This document shows positions 1 through 5,557 of a stretch of 8,011 nucleotides of DNA, piece by piece. A program made the translations under genes and the position numbers. Position 1 is the stretch's first letter. Each line of letters begins with the position of its first letter. Source of the stretch: Clostridiales bacterium. GTDB lineage: Bacteria; Bacillota; Clostridia; Oscillospirales; QAKW01. The stretch is taken from positions 1 to 8,011 of the forward strand of contig QAKW01000055.1 in NCBI GenBank assembly GCA_003343605.1. Reading direction: 5' to 3'. Below the pieces are notes generated by a model. That model made no database searches. It was not told the origin of the DNA and worked only from the letters and a program-made list of their open reading frames with translations.

Positions 1-796
1 TTTTTCCCGCTCCCGGCATCCCGGTTAAAACAATGTTTTCCTTGGATTCAAAAAGTTCCCGGTATACTTTTTCCACCCGCGCTTGCGGAATTTTCTCTCC
101 GGTAAAATACTCCGCCGCATAGGCCGCCTGCGCCACCAGCATATAAAGGCCGCCGGCAGCGGGTATCCCTTTGAGCCGTGCCGTTTGTATCAGATGTGTA
201 CGCAGCGGATTATAAATTGCGTCCGCAACCCCTTCAAGATGCGGAAAATCGTTTAAATCCAGCGGCGTATCCTGTATATGCGGATACATGCCGCAGGGCG
301 TTGTATTGATGATCATCTGCGCGTCATGATGTAGGGTGCGCGCCTGTTCATAGGTGATGCCCCCGCGGCCCTGCCGGGATACGGTAAGGATCTCTTTCGC
401 GCCGAGCTCCGCCGCCACGGCCCGCGCGGTTCTGGAGGTGCCCCCACTGCCCAGAATCAAAACCTTCTTTCCGCGGAGCACAATTCCCGCGCGCCGCAGC
501 AGTGCGCGCATCCCCAAAAAATCGGTATTATAACCATATAGCTTGCCGTTCCGGTTGACGATCGTATTCACCGCACCGATCGCTTCCGCCTGCGGGCTCA
601 ACGCATCCAGATAGGGAATCACCGCCTGCTTATATGGAATCGTTACGTTCACAGCCGAAAATGGCGCCCGGCGCATAAATGCCTCCAGCTCCTGCGCAGG
701 CAGCTCCAGCAGTTCATAAGAATAGCCGGCGAGTTTTTCATGGATTTCCCGGGAAAAGCTGTGGCCCAGCTTTTCCCCAATACAGCCGTATTTCAT
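1..796 (-). CDS. aroE: Shikimate dehydrogenase fused to shikimate kinase (AroE-AroK), 3' end beyond window
   Basis: The 265 visible residues begin with a complete shikimate dehydrogenase (NADPH-dependent reduction of 3-dehydroshikimate to shikimate, cytosolic). Visible family landmarks are the shikimate-binding GHSFS (residues 11-15), NVTIPYK with catalytic Lys56, GAVNT (74-78), YNTD with catalytic Asp92, the NADP-binding GSGGTS loop (116-121), NTTPCGM (164-170) and the C-terminal GGLYMLVAQAAY segment (215-226). After about residue 250 there is no stop; the chain continues into ENIVLTGMPGAGK (253-265), a beta strand plus Walker A P-loop typical of shikimate kinase, where the window ends. I infer a bifunctional protein doing two consecutive steps (dehydroshikimate to shikimate to shikimate 3-phosphate). 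The ATG overlaps the aroC stop as ATGA, with a GGGGGG Shine-Dalgarno-like run six bases upstream, so translation is probably coupled. AroE is certain; the kinase half rests on 13 residues. Confidence 0.93.
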   Translation of the reverse strand, partial: MKYGCIGEKLGHSFSREIHEKLAGYSYELLELPAQELEAFMRRAPFSAVNVTIPYKQAVIPYLDALSPQAEAIGAVNTIVNRNGKLYGYNTDFLGMRALLRRAGIVLRGKKVLILGSGGTSRTARAVAAELGAKEILTVSRQGRGGITYEQARTLHHDAQMIINTTPCGMYPHIQDTPLDLNDFPHLEGVADAIYNPLRTHLIQTARLKGIPAAGGLYMLVAQAAYAAEYFTGEKIPQARVEKVYRELFESKENIVLTGMPGAGK

Positions 797-1890
797 GTGT
801 TTCCCCCCAGATAATCCGTCCCATAGCGATTCGCCAGTAAATCGGCAATCACCAGCGCACAGATACTGTCTACAACCACGCGCGCCCGGTGCGCAATACA
901 GGGATCATGGCGCCCCCGAATCTGTAATACCGTGTTTTCCCTGCTGATAAAATCAACCGTATGCTGTTCTTTATAAATAGATGCCGTTGGTTTTATTACC
1001 GTTTGGAATAAAACCGGCATGCCGTTGGTAATGCCGCCGTTGATGCCGCCGTTGCTGTTTTTTTCCGTTTTAATCGTTCCCCCATCATATAGGAACGGAT
1101 CATTCGCTTTGCTGCCGCGCTGATCGGCAAACTGAAATCCATCGCCGAAAGACACGCCCTTTACAGCCGGAATGCTGAAAAGGCCGTGTGAAAGCAGGCT
1201 TTCCATACTGTCGAACCAGGGCTCTCCAAGCCCCGCTGGGAGGCCGCATATCGCCGTTTCCAATATGCCGCCTACACTATCTCCCTCTCCAGCCGCCTGC
1301 AAGATGGCTTCCTTCATTTCCGCCGCACGGTCTTCTGATAAAACCGGAAAATGCAACGTGCTCAGCCGTAAGAGATCCGCCTCGAGATCTGAAAAAGAAC
1401 AATCTTCGATTCCGGCGCAGCGGCGCAGGTGTGTGCCGATCCGAATCCCCCGCTGCTCCAGGGCCGGCAGCAGGATCCCTGCGGCCGCAACCAGCCCGGC
1501 CGTAATGCGGCCGCTGAAGTGGCCGCCGCCGCGGTAATCTTCAAATCCATGATATTTGCAGTAGGCGGTGTAATCCGCATGCCCGGGCCGGGCCTTGCTC
1601 CGTGTGGCGGCATAATCTTTTGAATGCTGCGCCGTATTAGGAATCAGAATACAAACCGGCGTTCCGGTGGTATGCCCTTCAAAAACACCGCTTTCCAGGC
1701 AGAAGGCATCCTGCTCTTGCCGGGCGGTTGCAATCTTTCCCGCCGGGCGGCGCAGATCCAGCTGATGCCGGATCCGATCCGGATCCACAGGAATGCCCGG
1801 TGCCAGACCATCGAGAACCACCCCAATTCCGGTTCCATGGCTTTCACCAAATATGGTTACGCTCACCGCGCTGCCGAAGGTATTTTTCAT
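793..1890 (-). CDS. aroC: Chorismate synthase
   Basis: Converts 5-enolpyruvylshikimate 3-phosphate to chorismate by anti-1,4-elimination of phosphate, using reduced FMN as cofactor; this is the last step of the common aromatic pathway. The 365 residues match the usual family length. Signatures visible are FGESHG (14-19, with the conserved active-site His18), RRPAGK (47-52), RPGHADYT (101-108), GGGHFSGRITA (121-131), a Gly/Asn-rich NGGINGGITNGMP stretch in the FMN-binding region, and GRHDPCIAHRA near the C-terminus. In the last motif the family normally has Pro where this protein has His (PRA to HRA), a mild deviation. The ATG has an excellent GGAGG seven bases upstream and overlaps the aroB stop as ATGA; its own stop overlaps the aroE start the same way. 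I see no in-frame alternative start that fits better. Confidence 0.97.
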   Translation of the reverse strand: MKNTFGSAVSVTIFGESHGTGIGVVLDGLAPGIPVDPDRIRHQLDLRRPAGKIATARQEQDAFCLESGVFEGHTTGTPVCILIPNTAQHSKDYAATRSKARPGHADYTAYCKYHGFEDYRGGGHFSGRITAGLVAAAGILLPALEQRGIRIGTHLRRCAGIEDCSFSDLEADLLRLSTLHFPVLSEDRAAEMKEAILQAAGEGDSVGGILETAICGLPAGLGEPWFDSMESLLSHGLFSIPAVKGVSFGDGFQFADQRGSKANDPFLYDGGTIKTEKNSNGGINGGITNGMPVLFQTVIKPTASIYKEQHTVDFISRENTVLQIRGRHDPCIAHRARVVVDSICALVIADLLANRYGTDYLGGNT

Positions 1891-2894
1891 AAAACATCCT
1901 CCATTTCTTCTTTCAGCGCTTCGAAAGACCGTGTTTCCAGCACAAAACTGCCGATCTCCGGCACGCGCACTACAGTGATCTCCCCGCCCGCCATCTTCTT
2001 ATCCATGGCCATGGCGGCAATTACCTGCTCCCGGTTATAGGGATAAGAAGTAGGCAGGCCAACCTTGCTTAAAACAGCCCGCAGCCGTTCCCGCACCGCC
2101 GGCGCGGCCATCATCAGCATTCCCAGCGCCACACACTCACCGTGATAAAGCCCAGAAAGGCCGCATACGCTTTCGATCGCGTGCCCCACGGTATGCCCGA
2201 AATTCAGCACCCGCCTTAGGCCCCGCTCTTTCGTATCCTGCTCCACAACCTGCTTTTTGATGCGCAGCGACCGTTCAATGATGGTATCCAAATGAGAAAG
2301 GGGATCTTCCTTCTCGAATAATTCAAAAAGGATGCGATCGCTCGTTGCCGCCATTTTAATGGATTCCGCAAGACCGTTTGCAATCTGCCGGGCCGGCAGT
2401 GTTTGCAGCACCAGCGGATCGATCAAAACCCCTTTGGGCTGATAAAAAGCGCCCACTATATTCTTATAGCCCATAAAATCGATTGCAACCTTTCCGCCGA
2501 TGGAGGAATCCACCTGAGAAAGCAGCGTGGTGGGAATATTGTAAAAATCGATTCCTCTCATATAAGAGGCCGCGGCAAAACCTGCCATATCACCGCAAAC
2601 ACCGCCGCCTACCGCAATCACACAATCTGTTCTGGTAAATTCATTTTCCACCAGCTGGGTAAGGATTGCCTGATAGGTTTTCATATTTTTATGCTGCTCC
2701 CCCGCCGGAAAAATCTCCAAAACAGGCGTCCGGCACAGCGAAGCAATGGTTTTGGCATATGGTTTGGGAACATCGCTGTCGCTCACGATCAATACCTTGC
2801 GGTCTAAGTTAAAAAAACGGTCCGCCCGGGCCAGCGCCCCCCGTTCAAGCAGAATATCATAGCTCTCCGGTCCCAGTTGCATCGGAATAATCAT
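1887..2894 (-). CDS. aroB: 3-Dehydroquinate synthase
   Basis: Cyclises DAHP to 3-dehydroquinate, the second shikimate pathway step, using NAD+ and a divalent metal. The 335 residues are slightly shorter than most family members (about 350-370), mainly at the N-terminus, but all hallmark blocks are present: PAGEQHK (63-69), the NAD-binding GGGVCGDMAGFAA (96-108), the IPTTLLSQVDSSIGGK block (120-135), KNIVGAFYQP (144-153), and the expected metal ligands Glu177 (GLAES), His234 (NFGHTVGHAIE) and His251 (HGE). The start at 2894 is chosen because a GGAAGGGG ribosome binding site lies just upstream; a second ATG four codons in has no such site. It follows pheA after 21 nt and overlaps aroC by 4 nt. 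The DAHP synthase that would feed it is not in this window. Confidence 0.97.
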   Translation of the reverse strand: MIIPMQLGPESYDILLERGALARADRFFNLDRKVLIVSDSDVPKPYAKTIASLCRTPVLEIFPAGEQHKNMKTYQAILTQLVENEFTRTDCVIAVGGGVCGDMAGFAAASYMRGIDFYNIPTTLLSQVDSSIGGKVAIDFMGYKNIVGAFYQPKGVLIDPLVLQTLPARQIANGLAESIKMAATSDRILFELFEKEDPLSHLDTIIERSLRIKKQVVEQDTKERGLRRVLNFGHTVGHAIESVCGLSGLYHGECVALGMLMMAAPAVRERLRAVLSKVGLPTSYPYNREQVIAAMAMDKKMAGGEITVVRVPEIGSFVLETRSFEALKEEMEDVL

Positions 2895-2915
2895 TTTTTA
2901 CCCCTTCCTGTCTGC

Positions 2916-4010
2916 TCAGCGCTCCAGCATCTGCTCTTTTTCAAAAGAGCCGACTACCTTCAAATTGCTGCAATTTTCCTTCAAACGTTCCAACATCTGC
3001 GCCCCGCGCTCACTGTTGATATTGCCTTCCCCTTCCGCAAAGAAGAAATACTCCCAGATCAGCTCTTTGGTCGGCCGGCTTTTCAGCGCCCGCAGGTTAA
3101 AGCCCGCGTCTCCGATAATCGAGATCACCTTGCCAAGACTGCCGGCCTCGTTTCTTACGGTAAAGTTCATCACAAAATAATTGTCCCGTTTGGCGTTGCG
3201 GCTGGAAAAACGGGAAAAAACAGCAAACCGCGTGGTATTGATATTGCTGGCGTTGATGTTTTTATCCAGCACCTTAAGGCCGTAGAGCGCGGCGGTCTCG
3301 CTGCTTGCGATCGCGGCGAATTCCGGGCGGCCCTCTTTGGCAACCTGCTGCGCTGCCACCGCCGTATTGGTTGCCTCATGGGCCAAAAAGCCGTGATCGC
3401 GGATATAGCCGGCGCACTGCCCCAACCCCTGGGGATGGCTGATTACCTCCTTGATATCCTTCAAAGAGGCATCCGGCAGCCCTATCAGATTCTGCACAAT
3501 CTCCATATCATAAATCCCATTGATGGAAAGGCTGCCAAAAAACGCAAGATCCATCACCTGAGAAACATCGCCTGCATAGCTGTTTTCAATCGGTAAAACC
3601 GCGCAATCGCATTCCCCGTTTACAACCCCCTCATAGGCCGCTTTAAAGTCTTTATAGGCAACAGCGGTGCCATCGGGGAAAATTTTCTGCGCGGCAATAT
3701 CGGCAAAGGCGCCCGGAACGCCGCTGTAGGCAACCCGCATACCCTCGAGCAGCCGGTGCTGATAGCTGCGGGAGAGGGCCATATTATATTTTAAAAAGTT
3801 CACATAATAGGATTTCAGCGCTTCTTCCTGCATAAACCGGGCGTTTTTTCTGATGACCTCTTCTTCGCGCGCGGTATCCAATACCGGCAGGCCCAGCTCC
3901 TTTTTATATGCCGCCACCTGCTCTACCGCCTTCATTCTCAATGCGAATAAATCCGCCATTTTCTGATCAATTTCATTGATCTGTTTTCTTGCTTCATCCA
4001 GTTTGCTCAT
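2916..4010 (-). CDS. pheA: Bifunctional chorismate mutase / prephenate dehydratase (P-protein)
   Basis: Makes phenylpyruvate from chorismate via prephenate. Residues 1-90 form an AroQ-type chorismate mutase; aligned by eye to the E. coli P-protein, all main active-site positions are kept (Arg8, Arg25, Lys36, Asp45, Arg48, Glu49, Ser80, Gln84). Residues about 91-270 are prephenate dehydratase, with GVPGAF (97-102), PIENSYAGDV (140-149), SHPQGLGQC (191-199) and catalytic Thr260 in NTTRF. Residues about 278-355 are an ACT domain for Phe feedback inhibition. The positions of the classical GALV and ESRP motifs read AGSL (289-292) and KSRP (310-313), the second with Lys for Glu. The total of 364 aa is normal for this architecture. 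It begins 3 nt after the aminotransferase stop, with an AAAGGG site inside the upstream gene. Its last 20 codons contain a short inverted repeat. Confidence 0.97.
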   Translation of the reverse strand: MSKLDEARKQINEIDQKMADLFALRMKAVEQVAAYKKELGLPVLDTAREEEVIRKNARFMQEEALKSYYVNFLKYNMALSRSYQHRLLEGMRVAYSGVPGAFADIAAQKIFPDGTAVAYKDFKAAYEGVVNGECDCAVLPIENSYAGDVSQVMDLAFFGSLSINGIYDMEIVQNLIGLPDASLKDIKEVISHPQGLGQCAGYIRDHGFLAHEATNTAVAAQQVAKEGRPEFAAIASSETAALYGLKVLDKNINASNINTTRFAVFSRFSSRNAKRDNYFVMNFTVRNEAGSLGKVISIIGDAGFNLRALKSRPTKELIWEYFFFAEGEGNINSERGAQMLERLKENCSNLKVVGSFEKEQMLER

Positions 4011-4013
4011 GAT

Positions 4014-5207
4014 TCAATTCCCTTTATAATCCTCATATAATTTTTCAAAAGCCGCTATTGCATTTTGAATCTGCTCTGTTTTTACGCAATAGGCGATCCG
4101 CACATAGCCCGGGCAGCCGAAATCATCGCTGGGAACCAGTAAAAGTTCGTATTTTTTAGCCCGCGCGCAAAATGAATTGGCGTCTGGTTCCAGCGCTTTC
4201 ATAAAGAGGTAGAATGCGCCGTCCGGCGGAACCACCGAATAGCCGATCCGCGTCAGCTCCCGCAACAGCAGCGCCCGGTTTTCCCGGTAAACACTGAAAT
4301 CCGCTGTTTCATCCAGGCATGCGCCGATTGTAAACTGCAGCAGGCTCGGCGCGCAGACAAACCCCAGCGCCCTTCCCGCGCCGCAGAGTGCGGCATAAAC
4401 ATCCTGTGCGCCCTGCATCCCGGGTGCAACCAGAATATATCCGATCCGTTCGCCCGGCAGAGAAGCCGCCTTGCTAAACGAATAGCATACCAAGGTATCC
4501 GCATAATATTGCGGCACAAACGGCACTGTTTCTCCGTTCCACACCAGCTTTCGATAAGGCTCGTCTGCAATCAGATAGAGCTTATGCTCATACGCCTTCT
4601 CTTTTTCTGAAAGAAGGGCGGCCAGGCGAATCAAATCCGCCCGCGGCACAATCACGCCGGTCGGATTATTGGGAGAATTTATAATCACGGCTTTGGTCCG
4701 CGGCGTAACAGCCTGTTCCAACGCTTCGAAATCAATCTGAAAATCCGGCTCACGGCAGGGAACCGAAATCAGCCTGCCGCCCGCGTGCTCAACAAAAACC
4801 CGGTACTCCGGAAAAAACGGTGCGAAAACAATTACCTCGTCGCCAGGCTCCAAAACCGCATTCAGCGAGATTGTGAGCGATGCTGCGGCTCCGCAGGTCA
4901 TGTAAATCAGATCGCCCCGCACGCCGGCATCAAATTCCCGGTTTATAGCGTCTGCCAGTTTTTGCCTTACGCCGGGATCTCCGGCAGCGGCAGTATAGCC
5001 GTGCAGCAAGACCGGATCTTCCCGGGTCAGCAAACGCAGCATGGTCTCTTTGATCTGATCCGGCGCGGGAACGCTTGGATTCCCGATGCTGAAATCAAAA
5101 ACCCGGTCCGCGCCGATTTCGGCTTTCCGGCGCTTGCTGTATTCAAATATCTCGCGGATAACAGAGCTTTTCCGCCCCAGTTCCAGCATTTTTTCCGATT
5201 GATCCAT
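4014..5207 (-). CDS. Class I PLP-dependent aminotransferase, probably aromatic amino acid
   Basis: A 397-residue fold-type I aminotransferase. Visible landmarks are the substrate-side FSIGNPSVP (39-47), the SPNNPTG motif (178-184, Asn181 contacting PLP), ADEPYRK (214-220, with Asp215 at the pyridine nitrogen and Tyr218), the Schiff-base Lys246 in YSFSKAASLPGERIGY, phosphate-binding Arg254, and Arg370 in VRIAYC, expected to bind the substrate alpha-carboxylate. The family is often annotated only as aspartate-type aminotransferase. Because it is the first gene behind a Phe/Tyr-rich leader peptide and sits 3 nt before pheA, I infer it transaminates phenylpyruvate (and perhaps 4-hydroxyphenylpyruvate). 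Substrate specificity cannot be read from sequence alone, and aspartate or another amino acid remains possible. The start is supported by GGAGGG five bases upstream. This gene lies directly after the attenuator, so its expression depends on terminator read-through. Confidence 0.9.
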   Translation of the reverse strand: MDQSEKMLELGRKSSVIREIFEYSKRRKAEIGADRVFDFSIGNPSVPAPDQIKETMLRLLTREDPVLLHGYTAAAGDPGVRQKLADAINREFDAGVRGDLIYMTCGAAASLTISLNAVLEPGDEVIVFAPFFPEYRVFVEHAGGRLISVPCREPDFQIDFEALEQAVTPRTKAVIINSPNNPTGVIVPRADLIRLAALLSEKEKAYEHKLYLIADEPYRKLVWNGETVPFVPQYYADTLVCYSFSKAASLPGERIGYILVAPGMQGAQDVYAALCGAGRALGFVCAPSLLQFTIGACLDETADFSVYRENRALLLRELTRIGYSVVPPDGAFYLFMKALEPDANSFCARAKKYELLLVPSDDFGCPGYVRIAYCVKTEQIQNAIAAFEKLYEDYKGN

Positions 5208-5222
5208 GATTGCCCTCCATCA
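5208..5222 (-). promoter_or_regulatory. Ribosome binding site of the aminotransferase gene
   Basis: GGAGGG at 5218-5213 lies five bases upstream of the ATG at 5207. It comes immediately after the attenuator U tract, so the site is transcribed only when the terminator is read through. It decides the start codon: another ATG overlaps the site itself (5220-5218) but opens only a short out-of-frame reading frame. Confidence 0.85.
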
Positions 5223-5287
5223 AAATAAAAAAGCCCGCGTACTCCAGCATCTGCTTTTTCAGCAAAGCATAACGGACCGCGGGCTTT
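5222..5287 (-). terminator. Attenuator: intrinsic terminator in the operon leader
   Basis: Read on the minus strand, AAAGCCCGCG (5287-5278) is perfectly complementary to CGCGGGCTTT (5239-5230) and is followed by TTTATTTT (5229-5222). This is a 10-bp GC-rich stem with a U-rich tail. The 38-nt apical region holds a smaller hairpin (TGCT / AGCA around a GAAAA loop). It lies about 130-195 nt after the predicted transcription start and 15 nt before the first structural gene, where it can only act as a leader (regulatory) terminator, not as the end of nifJ, which has its own. Confidence 0.9.
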
Positions 5288-5349
5288 CTGTTTCAGAGAT
5301 AGCGCAAACGCAGATTCAGCGTTTACAAATACCGGCAGACAGAAAGTCC
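5281..5349 (-). promoter_or_regulatory. Candidate antiterminator pairing
   Basis: GGACTTTCTG (5349-5340), inside codons 13-16 of the leader peptide, can pair with CAGAAAGCCC (5290-5281) at nine of ten positions, the exception being one A-C mismatch. The second arm includes AAAGCCC, seven bases of the terminator's 5' stem, so the two structures exclude each other. The first arm can also fold locally: CGGAC (5350-5346) with GTCTG (5340-5336), five pairs with one G-U, which would hide it. A further hairpin, AAACGC / GCGTTT (5324-5319 with 5311-5306, extendable to 5326 and 5304), lies between the arms and has the leader stop codon in its loop. Pairings were found by eye; energies were not computed. 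Confidence 0.6.
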
Positions 5350-5387
5350 GAATTGCAGTAATAAAATCGATTGTTCAATACAAACAT
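5316..5387 (-). CDS. Phe/Tyr-rich leader peptide (attenuation control)
   Basis: A 23-codon frame starting with ATG at 5387 and ending with TGA at 5318-5316. It begins about 30 nt after the predicted transcription start. AGAGG lies eight bases upstream as a plausible ribosome binding site. The peptide starts MFVLNNRFYYC and contains three Phe (2, 8, 15) and two Tyr (9, 10) in 23 residues, with Phe-Tyr-Tyr in a row at codons 8-10 (5366-5358). It lies directly upstream of a terminator and of genes for phenylalanine synthesis. By analogy with the pheA, pheST and trp leaders of enteric bacteria, I infer that a ribosome stalled at codons 8-10 for lack of charged tRNA-Phe or tRNA-Tyr leaves the antiterminator arm starting at 5349 mostly free. 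The peptide itself probably has no function after synthesis. Alternative: a chance short frame, made less likely by its position and codon content. Confidence 0.75.
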   Translation of the reverse strand: MFVLNNRFYYCNSDFLSAGICKR

Positions 5388-5422
5388 CCTGTTCGCCTCT
5401 TCCATTTAATATGATTGGTGTT

Positions 5423-5451
5423 ATTATAGCCGCCCAAACGCATTTTGTCAA
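5423..5451 (-). promoter_or_regulatory. Consensus sigma-A/sigma-70 promoter of the aromatic operon
   Basis: The minus strand reads TTGACA (5451-5446), a 17-base spacer, then TATAAT (5428-5423). Both hexamers are perfect and the spacing is optimal. Transcription should start near 5417-5415, giving a leader of about 210 nt before the aminotransferase ATG. No clear operator dyad overlaps the promoter, which fits control after initiation by the downstream attenuator. No other promoter of similar quality was noticed in the short gaps between the operon genes. Confidence 0.93.
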
Positions 5452-5521
5452 GCCCTATTTCGCAAGAATCAGGGAAAAAGCCAGAATTTTGTGCGCAGAC
5501 AGTTCCATATTGTATTAAAAC

Positions 5522-5554
5522 AAACTGCCTGCCGAAGAATCGGCAGGCAGTTTT
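5522..5554 (-). terminator. Intrinsic terminator of nifJ
   Basis: CTGCCTGCCGA (5525-5535) and TCGGCAGGCAG (5540-5550) form a perfect 11-bp GC-rich stem with a 4-base loop, extended by flanking A/T pairs. On the minus strand the hairpin is followed by TTTGTTTT. It begins a few bases after the nifJ TAA (5560-5558). The stem is symmetrical and has a short T run on the plus strand as well, but no plus-strand gene would use it. It separates nifJ transcription from the promoter of the aromatic operon about 75 nt further on. Confidence 0.92.
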
Positions 5555-5557
5555 CAT

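Noticed and set aside
5208..5422. T-box riboswitch in the operon leader
   Set aside because: Expected first for this phylum, and the terminator-proximal bases GGAGTACGCGGGC look faintly like a T-box motif. However, they lie on the 3' arm of the terminator, the conserved AGGGTGGNACCGCG element is not on the 5' side, and I see no stem I / specifier loop features in about 200 nt. The leader peptide explains the region better.
5522..5554. The nifJ terminator as a bidirectional terminator for a plus-strand gene
   Set aside because: The hairpin is nearly symmetrical, but no plausible plus-strand gene ends there.
5375..5557. A 60-codon minus-strand frame between nifJ and the leader peptide
   Set aside because: It starts inside the nifJ terminator hairpin and runs across the -35 and -10 boxes of the operon promoter, so the predicted transcript would not contain its start. 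It has no recognisable domain.
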